DNA of 57,961 nt from Hyphomicrobiales bacterium (GTDB lineage Bacteria > Pseudomonadota > Alphaproteobacteria > Rhizobiales > Xanthobacteraceae): positions 1-57,961 of the forward strand of contig WHTM01000034.1 of assembly GCA_009377755.1 (NCBI GenBank). The letters run 5' to 3'. A program made the position numbers and the translations under genes. Numbering within the stretch: position 1 is the stretch's first letter; every line of letters starts with the position of its first letter. The notes under the pieces are model-generated. The model was not told where the DNA came from, searched no databases, and saw only the letters and a program-made list of their open reading frames with translations. Shown here one piece after another: positions 50,210 through 57,850 of this stretch.

Positions 50210-50406
50210 CGCCCGCTCCCCATGCGCATCGGCGGCCAGGGCCGTTCCGTATTGCCGATATCGGGCATCTCGTCACGGTCCTGTGCCGCAGCCTGTGCGG
50301 CCGCCCGGACATCGTCTGGAAATTTACTGACGGCTTTCTCGAGCCCGGCGGCGAGCGCGAGCGCGAGCACATCGGGGTCTGGCTTCGCGGGGTCGTAATC
50401 CGGCAT
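50206..50406 (-). CDS. Small protein co-translated with the amidase, function unknown
   Basis: A 66-residue, mostly helical, acidic protein: MPDYDPAKPDPDVLALALAA, then a helix with AVSKFPDDVRAAAQAAAQDR, ending in a Pro-rich tail (PWPPMRMGSGR). ATG 50406 has GAGGA five to six bases upstream, and the stop overlaps the amidase GTG, a strong sign of translational coupling. I do not recognise a named family. Its helical character and size recall the small GatC-like partners of some amidases, but no sequence match is claimed. Longer in-frame starts exist upstream but have poorer ribosome sites. Confidence 0.6.
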   Translation of the reverse strand: MPDYDPAKPDPDVLALALAAGLEKAVSKFPDDVRAAAQAAAQDRDEMPDIGNTERPWPPMRMGSGR

Positions 50407-50609
50407 GGCGGTCCTCATCTTCGATGTTCGCCGCATTGCGAATCGTAGTCTGGATCGTTCCTCCAGGTCCACAATTTCATTGTCAAACGCAATATCCCGC
50501 AGTTGCAAGGAGCTTCCCGCACGGCATCGTTGCTCGGTGAGCACACTTGCCCACGCTATGGCACGCCGGCATGTTACAAACGCTTCCGTACCAGCTGCAA
50601 GGAAACACC

Positions 50610-51554
50610 ATGCCCGGACCCAAGCTTACGACCGTCACCCGCACCCAGGGCAACAATCAGGCGCTGAAGGACGGTACCGTCACGCCGAAGACCTTCGACT
50701 TCGAGTTCGTCGAGGTCGAACCGCTGATCGCCGCGTTCCGCCGCATGGTGCGCGGCAACGAGTTCGACATCTGTGAAATGGCGATCACCACCTACATCTG
50801 CGCCAAGGAGCACGGCAAGCCGATGACCGCCGTGCCGGTGTTCCTCGTGCGCGCTTTCCATCACGGCGCCATCCTGGTTAATACCAAGGCCGGCATCGCC
50901 ACGCCGAAAGACCTGGAAGGAAAGCGGGTCGGCGTCAACCGCGGCTACACGGTCACCACGGGCGTCTGGGCGCGCGGCGTGCTGCAGCAGGAGTACGGTG
51001 TCGATCTCTCCAAGATCACGTGGGTGCTGTCCGGCGACGAGCACGTGGCGGAGTACAAGGCACCCGCCTACGTCGTGCCGATCGAGCCGGGCAAGAAGAT
51101 GGACGAGATGCTGGCTTCCGGCGAGTTAGCGGCTGCCATCGGTATCGAGGTAGACCATCCCGATGTGAAGCCGCTGATCCCCAACGCGCTGGAAGCGGGC
51201 CTCGACGCATTGCGCCGCCATGGCCACTACCCGATCAACCACACGATCGTGATCAAGGACGAGCTGATCGCCAAGCATCCCGATCTGGCGGCCGACGTGT
51301 TCAACACTTTCGCCGAGGCCAAGCGCCGGTATGTCGCGCACCTCGAGGCCGGCCAGATCGAGAAGCCGACCGGTGTCGACAAGGTACACCAGCGGGTCCT
51401 GGAGATCACCGGCGATCCCCTGCCCTACGGCATCGAGCCGAATCGCACGGTGCTCGAGGAGCTGATCGGTCACGCGCGGACGCAGGGCATCATCACCAGG
51501 CCAGTCAGCGTGGAGAGCCTGTTCGTGCCCGGCACGCACGATTTGGTGGGGTGA
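50610..51554 (+). CDS. 4,5-dihydroxyphthalate-decarboxylase-like protein (periplasmic-binding fold, no signal)
   Basis: A 314-residue protein of the Pht5/NMT1-like group. Blocks match 4,5-dihydroxyphthalate decarboxylase as I know it: FRRMVRGNEFDICEMAITTY, VPVFLVRAFHHGAILVN, DLEGKRVGVNRGYTVTTGVW, KKMDEMLASGELAAAIGI and HYPINHTIVIKDELI. It has the solute-binding-protein fold but no signal peptide, so it should be a cytoplasmic enzyme. The family decarboxylates or hydrolyses aromatic acids; the actual reaction here is unknown. ATG 50610 has AAGGA seven bases upstream. It is divergent from the amidase operon and is followed, after a palindrome, by another signal-less binding-fold gene. Confidence 0.8.
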   Translation: MPGPKLTTVTRTQGNNQALKDGTVTPKTFDFEFVEVEPLIAAFRRMVRGNEFDICEMAITTYICAKEHGKPMTAVPVFLVRAFHHGAILVNTKAGIATPKDLEGKRVGVNRGYTVTTGVWARGVLQQEYGVDLSKITWVLSGDEHVAEYKAPAYVVPIEPGKKMDEMLASGELAAAIGIEVDHPDVKPLIPNALEAGLDALRRHGHYPINHTIVIKDELIAKHPDLAADVFNTFAEAKRRYVAHLEAGQIEKPTGVDKVHQRVLEITGDPLPYGIEPNRTVLEELIGHARTQGIITRPVSVESLFVPGTHDLVG

Positions 51555-51567
51555 GGCACGAACCGGG

Positions 51568-51614
51568 GTCCCGCATCTGCGCAGCAGCGTTACACGCCGC
51601 AGCGCGTGCGGGAC
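51568..51614. repeat. Short palindromic repeat
   Basis: The outer arms GTCCCGCA and TGCGGGAC and inner CTGCG/CGCAG form a long imperfect hairpin. The layout resembles the inner part of the repeat at 25424-25470 (GTCCCGG..CCGGGAC around a GC-rich stem). It separates the two binding-fold genes. Confidence 0.65.
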
Positions 51615-51706
51615 ACAAGCCAAAATCGTCGCCGTTGACAGGCCTACGGCCCGGGCCGATCATCCGCTACCCGCGCCAAGACGGTCACGAGACGGGAGGA
51701 CGCGCC

Positions 51707-52615
51707 ATGAACATTCAGAACCTCAAGCCGCGGATCGCGATCATGAATGCTGTGCACGACCTGCCGGTGCTGGTCGCGCGCGACGAGGGATTCTTCAAGG
51801 ATGAGGACCTGGACATCGAGTTCGTCACGACGCCCGGCATGGCGCAGGTCACGACCACACATCTTGTCAAATTCGATTCCGTGTTCGACCGCCCGCTCGA
51901 CTCCGTCTACAACGAAGGCGGCATCGACCAGTATCGCATGTGCGAATGGGGCATCATGAAACGCGCGGTCGAGGCCAACACCCAGCATCTGCGCGGCCGC
52001 AAGATCGTGGCGCTCGGGGCCTCGATGTCGAAGTTCGCGATCGCTGTATTGCCCGATTCCGACATCTACGAGCCCGAGATGCTCAAGGACAAGCCGATCG
52101 CGGTGACGCCCAACAACGGCTCGCACTTCACCACGCTGAAGATGATGGAAGGCTTCCTGGCGCCGGAGCACGTCAAGACGACCGGTGCCGGCTCGATGCC
52201 CAAGCGCATCGAGGCACTGCGCGCAGGCAAGGTCGCCGCGGTAAGCCTGATGGAGCCGTGGATCAGCGTGGCGCAGAAGATGGGCCTGCGGATTCTGATC
52301 GAGTCGCATTCGACCCGCAGCGAGGCAGCCGGCGACGACCTCGACGGCAAGACGCTCGCCGCGATGTTCCGCGCGCAGGCACGGGCGGCGAAGGTGCTAG
52401 AGAAGGATCCGACGCCCTACATCCACTACTTCATCGCGGAGACCGGCGGCCTCTTGGAGCCGCACGAGTTCCAAGCCTGGCGCCTGCTACACGCGCCGCC
52501 GCAGCCCTATACCCGCGAGCGCTTCGACGATACCTACACCTGGACGGTCAAGTGGAACATGACGGTGCCCGGCGCGACCTATGACGCAGTGGTCGATAAT
52601 CGGGCATGGGAATAA
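51707..52615 (+). CDS. NMT1/THI5-like solute-binding-fold protein without signal peptide
   Basis: A 302-residue protein of the NMT1/SsuA-like class. It starts KPRIAIMNAVHDLPVLVARD and EGFFKDEDLDIEFV, the usual opening of ABC-type sulfonate, nitrate or pyrimidine-precursor receptors, but there is no signal peptide before it. Later blocks are PIAVTPNNGSHFTTLKMMEG, AGSMPKRIEALRAGKVAAV and SLMEPW. It is probably cytoplasmic, like THI5-type enzymes or Pht5. The family match is clear; the function is not. ATG 51707 has GGGAGGA upstream. A Bug receptor with a true signal peptide follows after 25 bases, so they are likely one operon. Confidence 0.8.
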   Translation: MNIQNLKPRIAIMNAVHDLPVLVARDEGFFKDEDLDIEFVTTPGMAQVTTTHLVKFDSVFDRPLDSVYNEGGIDQYRMCEWGIMKRAVEANTQHLRGRKIVALGASMSKFAIAVLPDSDIYEPEMLKDKPIAVTPNNGSHFTTLKMMEGFLAPEHVKTTGAGSMPKRIEALRAGKVAAVSLMEPWISVAQKMGLRILIESHSTRSEAAGDDLDGKTLAAMFRAQARAAKVLEKDPTPYIHYFIAETGGLLEPHEFQAWRLLHAPPQPYTRERFDDTYTWTVKWNMTVPGATYDAVVDNRAWE

Positions 52616-52640
52616 GGCGGATACCAAAGGAATTGACGCG

Positions 52641-53609
52641 ATGACAAGGCTGCACACACTCCTGCTCAAGATCGCGGCCATGACGCTGGCGCTGATTACG
52701 CCGGCCGCGGCGCAGGATTATCCGACCAAGCCCGTGCGCATCCTCGTGCCATTCGCGACCGGCGGTATCAACGACATCGTCGCGCGCCTGTTCGCCACCA
52801 ACCTGAGCAACCGACTCGGCAAGCAGTTTATCGTCGAGAACCGCCCGGGCGGCGGCGGTGTCGTCGGCACCGAGGTCGTGGCGAACGCGCCGAAGGACGG
52901 TTACTCGCTGCTGATCGCCTCGATTGCGCATGCGGTCAATCCCGCGCTCCGCAAGGTGCCCTACGATCCGCACAAGGCCTTCACCCCGATCGCCTTCCTG
53001 GCCTCCAGCCCGAACGCGCTCGCGATCCACCCGGAGGTGCCGGCCAAAACACTGACGGAATTCATCGCGCTTGCCAAGGCGAAGCCCGGCGAACTGCAAT
53101 ATGCCTCCGGCGGCGTCGGCGGCTCGCTGCATCTCGGCTTCGAGTTGTTCAAGCTCACGGCTGGCGTCGACCTGCTGCACGTGCCGTTCCGCGGCGGCGG
53201 CCCCGCCGTGATCGACGTGGTCGGCGGCCACACCAAGGCGGTGATCGCAACGGTAACCACGGTCGGGCGCCACGTCAGTTCGGGCAAGCTGCGCGGCCTC
53301 GCCGTCAGCGACGCGAAGCGCAGCCCGATCCTGCCAGACGTCCCGACCTTCGCGGAGGCCGGACTGCCGGCCTACGAAGCCGGCAACTGGATCGGCATCG
53401 TCGCGCCAGCGGGCACGCCCGACGCCATTGTCGCCAAACTGCACAAGGAAATGTCGGTAATCCAGGAATTGCCCGAGGTCCAGAAGGCCCTCGCCGCGCA
53501 GGGCGCGGACACCGCGAAGATGAGCCCGGCCGAGTTCGGCGCCTTCATGGAGAAGGAAATGGCCAAATGGGGGCGCATCGTGAAGGAGCGCGGGATCAAG
53601 ACGGAGTGA
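52641..53609 (+). CDS. Bug/TctC-family periplasmic solute-binding protein
   Basis: A 322-residue Bug receptor. The signal peptide MTRLHTLLLKIAAMTLALIT ends near PAAA, then come DYPTKPVRILVPFATGGIND, FIVENRPGGGGVVG and APKDGYSLLIAS. ATG 52641 has AAGGA upstream. It follows the NMT1-like gene by 25 bases and is probably the only exported component of this small operon, delivering the compound processed by the two binding-fold proteins upstream. No TctA/TctB are seen. It is the fourth Bug protein of the window; the four differ clearly in sequence, so they are not recent duplicates. Confidence 0.93.
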   Translation: MTRLHTLLLKIAAMTLALITPAAAQDYPTKPVRILVPFATGGINDIVARLFATNLSNRLGKQFIVENRPGGGGVVGTEVVANAPKDGYSLLIASIAHAVNPALRKVPYDPHKAFTPIAFLASSPNALAIHPEVPAKTLTEFIALAKAKPGELQYASGGVGGSLHLGFELFKLTAGVDLLHVPFRGGGPAVIDVVGGHTKAVIATVTTVGRHVSSGKLRGLAVSDAKRSPILPDVPTFAEAGLPAYEAGNWIGIVAPAGTPDAIVAKLHKEMSVIQELPEVQKALAAQGADTAKMSPAEFGAFMEKEMAKWGRIVKERGIKTE

Positions 53610-53635
53610 GGCGAGGCCGGCGCCGACGCTATCGA

Positions 53636-53760
53636 CTGTCATCCCGGCCAAACAACGAAGTAATCGCGAGCCGGGACCCACGCCTCCCTGAACCAGCGAT
53701 CAATGACCACCGCGGGGAACCATGGGTCCCGGCTCTCGCTTCGCTCGGCCGGAGTGACAG
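53636..53760. repeat. Nested palindromic intergenic repeat
   Basis: The outer arms CTGTCATCCCGGCC (53636-53649) and GGCCGGAGTGACAG (53747-53760) pair with one mismatch. The inner arms CGCGAGCCGGGACCCA and TGGGTCCCGGCTCTCG (ending at 53680 and 53738) pair with one mismatch. It fills the convergent space between the Bug gene and the alpha/beta hydrolase gene. Confidence 0.8.
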
Positions 53761-53784
53761 CGGCGATTCACTGCGCTGAAGACC

Positions 53785-54648
53785 TTAACGTGTGGCCGCA
53801 CTCACCCCATCCAGAAACTCCACTACCCTCGCGTTCGTGACATCTTCTGTCTGCCGCTCGACCGGCATGTCCCAGTATTCCGACTTGGGCAGGCATTCGT
53901 GCAGATAGCGCGCCGCCGAAGTCGCGTGCGCGCCGTCCTGGCCGGGCACGATCAGCGCAGGCGTGTCGCAGTGGAGCAGGTCCTCGGGCTCGGCGCCGGG
54001 CGAGGTGTCGCGGTCGAATAGGCCACGCATCATGCCGGTGACGATCAGCTTGTAGCGCTCGGCGTCCTGCTGCGCGAAGCGCTCCGCAAACGCACGGTCA
54101 TTGCGAATCACCGACACCCAGGGCCCGCCGCGCGGGTCGCCGCCGAAGCTCTTCGTCGAGCTCGCCGCCGCCGCGACCACGCCGGCGAGCCCATGCTCCT
54201 GCACGAAGGCGATGTGGTCGGTAAAGCGCTGATGCGTGCTGATGCGGTATCTGGCGCCCCCGACCGGCCAGAACAGTACCATGCTCAGCACCATCTCCGG
54301 ATGCATGACGCCGAACGCCATCACCGGGCAGCAGCCCATGCAGCCGCCCATGAGATGCGCGCGCGCGATGCCGAGGTGCGCGAGCAGGCCCCTGCCCTGC
54401 GCCACGTAATGTGCCCAGGTCACGCGCTCGACGCGCCCGCCCGACTGGCCGGTCTCGCGCCGGTCGAACACGATGCACGTGTACTTTTTGGTGAGATGAT
54501 CGAGCGGCTTGATCTTGGCGTAGATGCCGATGGTCGACCACTTCTCCAGCGTGCCGTCGAAGCCGCCGGGCGCGTACATCAACAACGGCGGCCCGGAGCC
54601 GAGCACCTCGTAGCGGGTGGTGATGCCGCCGATAGTGATGGTGGACAT
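53785..54648 (-). CDS. Alpha/beta hydrolase with Cys at the nucleophile position
   Basis: A 287-residue alpha/beta hydrolase fold: LLMYAPGGFDGTLEKW in the oxyanion region, YTCIVFDRRETGQSGG and the elbow LMGGCMGCCPV. The elbow has Cys103 where Ser is normal, so the nucleophile would be a thiol as in dienelactone hydrolase, or the protein is not a hydrolase. A candidate acid lies in VPGQDGAHA, but the C-terminal stretch DMPVERQTEDVTNARVVEF lacks the usual His. ATG 54648 has GAGGGA upstream. It is last in a minus-strand group with PanB-like and thiamine-diphosphate proteins; the gap to PanB-like holds a repeat. Confidence 0.82.
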   Translation of the reverse strand: MSTITIGGITTRYEVLGSGPPLLMYAPGGFDGTLEKWSTIGIYAKIKPLDHLTKKYTCIVFDRRETGQSGGRVERVTWAHYVAQGRGLLAHLGIARAHLMGGCMGCCPVMAFGVMHPEMVLSMVLFWPVGGARYRISTHQRFTDHIAFVQEHGLAGVVAAAASSTKSFGGDPRGGPWVSVIRNDRAFAERFAQQDAERYKLIVTGMMRGLFDRDTSPGAEPEDLLHCDTPALIVPGQDGAHATSAARYLHECLPKSEYWDMPVERQTEDVTNARVVEFLDGVSAATR

Positions 54649-54677
54649 GGTTTCCCTCGCCTGCGGGCTCGATCGGC

Positions 54678-54770
54678 CTATGGTGAGGAGTGCTGCGAAG
54701 CAGCGCGTCCCGAACCATGGCCGCCCCATCCTCCGAGACGCCTGCCCTCGGCAGGCTCCTCAGGATGAGG
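54678..54770. repeat. Double-hairpin intergenic repeat
   Basis: Left hairpin: ATGGT..ACCAT around GCTGC-GAA-GCAGC (about 54680-54718). Right hairpin: CATCCT (54727-54732) with AGGATG (54762-54767) around GCCTGC/GCAGGC. The same two-hairpin plan (tatggtgaggag .. ctcctcaggatgagg) is, to my memory, common between genes of Bradyrhizobium-like genomes. Confidence 0.75.
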
Positions 54771-54779
54771 GCGGAAAAA

Positions 54780-55589
54780 TCACCCCTTGATCTGCCGGCC
54801 CGCGCGGGCGTCGGCGATCAGCGCGGTGAAGGCCTCGAGCGCGGCCTTGGCGGTGTTCGCATAAGTGTCGGTCTTGGCGTCGATCCACGTCTCGCCGTAG
54901 CCGATTGCCGTATGTGCGAGCCGCACGCGCCCGTCCAGCCACGGTCCGCCGCCGAACCCGCCGATTACGGGAATTTTCACCGCCGCAACCACCGCGGCGC
55001 CCGCCACCGGCCCGGAATTGGTGAAGTCGAGCAGCGAAGCGCCGGCGTCGTCGAGCAGCCTTGCCTCCTCGACGAGCCTCGATGCCGCCTCGGCGCTCGC
55101 CTGCGCGGCCGCTGAATTCTGCGCCGAGTAGGGGATGCCGTATTTCATCGCCGTCTGCGGCGTCAGCCCGAACTGCGCGAACACCGGAATTCCGGCACGT
55201 ACCAGCGCGCGCACCGCGTCGGGAAAATCGGCGGCGGCATCGACCTTGACCATGTCGGCGCCGCCTTCCTTCACCAGCCGGATCGCGGCACGCAGCGCGC
55301 TGTCAACGCCCTCCTGCACCGGGCCGAACGGGACATCGCAACTCACTAGCGCACGGGCGACGCCGCGGCGCACCGCCTTGCAGCACACCAGCATCTCGTC
55401 GAGCGTCACCTCGAGCGGATTGGCATGACCCCAGAGATTAACGCCGACCGAGTCGCCGACCGAGACGAAGTCGACGCCGGCGCGGTCGGCGATGCGCGCG
55501 ATCTGGTAATCCCAGGCGACCACGCCGACGCTCTTCTTGCCGTCGCGCTTCATCTGCTGCAACGCCGGAATGGTGACCTGATCGGCCAT
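54780..55589 (-). CDS. PanB-like protein (ketopantoate hydroxymethyltransferase family), diverged active site
   Basis: A 269-residue protein of the PanB / PEP-mutase superfamily. VDFVSVGDSVGVNLWGH keeps the first metal Asp, and SCDVPFG keeps the second. The next block, MVKVDAAADF, has Asp where PanB has Glu (KIEGG), and the region of PanB's catalytic Glu (LECVP) reads DFTNSGPVAG, so that Glu is missing. FGLTPQTAMKYG is preserved. True ketopantoate formation is therefore doubtful; another C-C bond reaction on an oxo acid is more likely. ATG 55589 has GCGGAGGA upstream. It lies between a thiamine-diphosphate enzyme and a Cys-type hydrolase on the same strand, suggesting an oxo-acid pathway. Confidence 0.83.
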   Translation of the reverse strand: MADQVTIPALQQMKRDGKKSVGVVAWDYQIARIADRAGVDFVSVGDSVGVNLWGHANPLEVTLDEMLVCCKAVRRGVARALVSCDVPFGPVQEGVDSALRAAIRLVKEGGADMVKVDAAADFPDAVRALVRAGIPVFAQFGLTPQTAMKYGIPYSAQNSAAAQASAEAASRLVEEARLLDDAGASLLDFTNSGPVAGAAVVAAVKIPVIGGFGGGPWLDGRVRLAHTAIGYGETWIDAKTDTYANTAKAALEAFTALIADARAGRQIKG

Positions 55590-55801
55590 GGTCCTCCGCT
55601 CGCCTCGCGCTGTTCTGCCGCCGGCATAAGACAGGAGCCGGTCCGCGGATTCAAGCCGCAAGGCGGCCGCGTGATGCGGCACCCAGTACTCCAAGTCGGT
55701 GCAGTGGAACCCCTGCACCAATTCCGAACGATAGTGATGACTGGATTGCCCGCATTCGCGGACAATGACAGCGGATCGGCAAGCTCGAAACAACGGCGCG
55801 T

Positions 55802-57559
55802 CTAATCCTCCCCCTCCAGCCGCTTCATCCAGATCGAGATGACCGCCGGCTTGCCGTTGCGGATTTGCGCAAGCCCGCGCTTGTAGGCCGCCGCAAGCTC
55901 GACCGGGTCGCGCACGTTCTCGCCATGGGCGCCGGCGGCTTCCGCCTCCTTGGCGAAATCGATCGGCGGATCGAAATAGCCGCCCTCGAAGCCTTGCTTG
56001 GCGGCATAGCTGTCGCGCCCGAAGGTGCGGATCACCGCACTGGTGCCGGTGGTGTAGCTGCGGTTGGTGTTGACCACGACCATGAACGGCGCGCCGTGGT
56101 GCGCGCCGGCCCACAGCGCCGGTCCCGGCGTGCCGAACATGTAGAAGCCGTCGCCGGTCACCGCGACGATGTCGCGATCCGGCGCCGCGAGCTTGGCGCC
56201 GAAGGCGGCGCCTGGTGCCCAGCCGCCGCTCGATCCGGCGCCACGGAAATACGAGCCGGGCCGCGAGCAGCGCAGATAGTTATGGTTCGGGTTTCCGCCC
56301 AGCGTGTCGTCGAGCAGGATGCAGTTGTCGTCGAGCGCCTGCGACAATTGATAGCTCGCCCAGAGCGGATCGATCGGCGTGGCCGAGGCCTGCGCCAGCG
56401 CCGCAGCCTCGGCATCGGCCCAGCGCTTGGCGGCGGCCTTGCTCAGCCGCGCGATGCGTTCGGCGATGCGCGCCTTGTCCTTCGCCGTCAGCGCGGCTTG
56501 CGCCGCCGCCGCGAGGGCGCGAATGGTCATCAGCGGATCGGCCGCCAGGCGCACCTGCGCGGTGAACTCGTAGATCGGGAAGCGCAGCCGCACCGGATCG
56601 TGCGCGACGACGGCGATATAGGCATCCTCGGGCGGCGAGTTGCGCCCGGGCACCCACGGCACGTCGGCATCGAGCACCAGAACGACGTCGGCATCCTTGA
56701 GCGCCGTGGTCGCCTGGAACAGGGCATGGTCATACGGGAACGAGAGATAAGCCTTCGAGGCCGAGTCGACGACCGCCGCGCCCAGCATTTCGCACAGCGA
56801 CACCAGCGCGGGCACGGTCGCGGGGTTGCGCCCGGAGCCGGAGACGACCACGACCGGATTCTTGGCGCCGATCAGCCGTTCGGCGAGGTCTTCGACGCTT
56901 TGCGCATCCGGCGCGGCGGCGCGCGGGATGCCGAGCTGATCGGCTGAGGGGAAGCGCACGTCCTTGGCCGGCAACAGGCTCAGCTCCTTGGGAACCGTCA
57001 GATAGACCGGGCCGCACGGCTCGCTGCGCGCCACCTGGATGGCACGGCTGGTGATGACGCCGGGATTGTCCTGATAGGCGAGCTGATGGCTCCATTTGGT
57101 GTAATTGCGCACGATGCCGTTCTGGTCATAGACCTCCTGCATCCACAGATGCCCGCCTTCGTCGCGCGCGCCGTCCATCGAGCCGCTCGCGGCCGTGGGC
57201 GGGAAACCCGCGGTCATGATCACCGGCAGGCCCGAGCGCCATGCGGTGTGAATGGCGCCGCCATAGTGCAGGGTGCCGCAGTCGACGTGCGCCGCGGTCG
57301 CCGCCGGTTTGCCGCTGACCGCGGCATAGCCCAACGCGGCGTTGAGGCTGACATGCTCGAGCGGCACCGTCACCAGCCGGAGCGGATTGTTGTGGCCGTG
57401 CGCCCGCGCCTTGGCGATCGCCTCCTGGTAGAAGCCGATCTCGGAACCGGAGGTGAAGAACAGGTGATCGACGCCGCCCGCGGTCATGGCGGCGACGATG
57501 GCATCGCCGATGCTGTCGATCGGCGTCTCGTTCTGAATCGGCTTCTGGTTGATATTCAC
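55802..57559 (-). CDS. Thiamine-diphosphate-dependent enzyme (acetolactate-synthase / 2-oxoacid decarboxylase superfamily)
   Basis: A 585-residue three-domain ThDP enzyme. The N-terminal activating Glu lies in TVPLEHVSLNAALGYA, followed by GPVYLTVPKE closing the Pyr domain, a middle domain with VVVVSGSGRNPA, and the ThDP/Mg site GDGFYMFGTPGPALWAGAHH with the downstream Asn in VVNTNRSY. It decarboxylates a 2-oxo acid or joins it to a second one. The usual catabolic acetolactate synthase signatures are weak, so a more specific decarboxylase is likely. The start is GTG 57559 with AAGGGAG upstream. It heads the minus-strand group that continues with the PanB-like gene 212 bases downstream. Confidence 0.9.
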   Translation of the reverse strand: MNINQKPIQNETPIDSIGDAIVAAMTAGGVDHLFFTSGSEIGFYQEAIAKARAHGHNNPLRLVTVPLEHVSLNAALGYAAVSGKPAATAAHVDCGTLHYGGAIHTAWRSGLPVIMTAGFPPTAASGSMDGARDEGGHLWMQEVYDQNGIVRNYTKWSHQLAYQDNPGVITSRAIQVARSEPCGPVYLTVPKELSLLPAKDVRFPSADQLGIPRAAAPDAQSVEDLAERLIGAKNPVVVVSGSGRNPATVPALVSLCEMLGAAVVDSASKAYLSFPYDHALFQATTALKDADVVLVLDADVPWVPGRNSPPEDAYIAVVAHDPVRLRFPIYEFTAQVRLAADPLMTIRALAAAAQAALTAKDKARIAERIARLSKAAAKRWADAEAAALAQASATPIDPLWASYQLSQALDDNCILLDDTLGGNPNHNYLRCSRPGSYFRGAGSSGGWAPGAAFGAKLAAPDRDIVAVTGDGFYMFGTPGPALWAGAHHGAPFMVVVNTNRSYTTGTSAVIRTFGRDSYAAKQGFEGGYFDPPIDFAKEAEAAGAHGENVRDPVELAAAYKRGLAQIRNGKPAVISIWMKRLEGED

Positions 57560-57680
57560 GGTGCACTCCCTTCAACACAGCACTTTGCTCAGCAGTCTGC
57601 TGAAGAACCCCTCGCCGAGGCGAGACATGATGATTCAATCATCTATCACGAATCGGTGGAGGGAAGCATGCGGGGTGCAT

Positions 57681-57752
57681 TTGTGGACCAGGGGTCGGCT
57701 GACAAATGTGGACCAGGTCGGCTGACAAATGTGGACCAGGTCGGCTGACAAA
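57681..57752. repeat. Tandem repeat, 23-base unit
   Basis: Two exact adjacent copies of GTCGGCTGACAAATGTGGAC plus CAG (57694-57716 and 57717-57739), followed by a third partial copy (57740-57752) and preceded by a partial one (from TTTGTGGACCAG near 57681). It lies upstream of the thiamine-diphosphate gene and next to a terminator for the opposite flank. The origin is unknown; it could be the duplicated end of an insertion sequence. Confidence 0.8.
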
Positions 57753-57787
57753 AAATAAAACCCCCGGCGGGTGGCATCCGCCGGGGG
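57750..57787 (-). terminator. Strong Rho-independent terminator for the minus-strand gene at the right edge
   Basis: CCCCCGGCGG (57761-57770) and CCGCCGGGGG (57778-57787) make a perfect ten-base-pair stem with a seven-base loop. On the minus strand it is followed by a T-rich tract (complement of 57750-57760), the classic terminator layout. It lies 64 bases past the stop of the partial gene at 57851. Confidence 0.85.
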
Positions 57788-57850
57788 CCGTGGAGGTTGA
57801 CCTGATCAGGATGGTGATTTGATCAAGTCAACACAACCGAAAATCAGACC

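Noticed and set aside
57681-57752. Tandem repeat considered as replication iterons or a CRISPR remnant
   Set aside because: Units are directly adjacent without spacers, there are only about three, and no replication gene is near.
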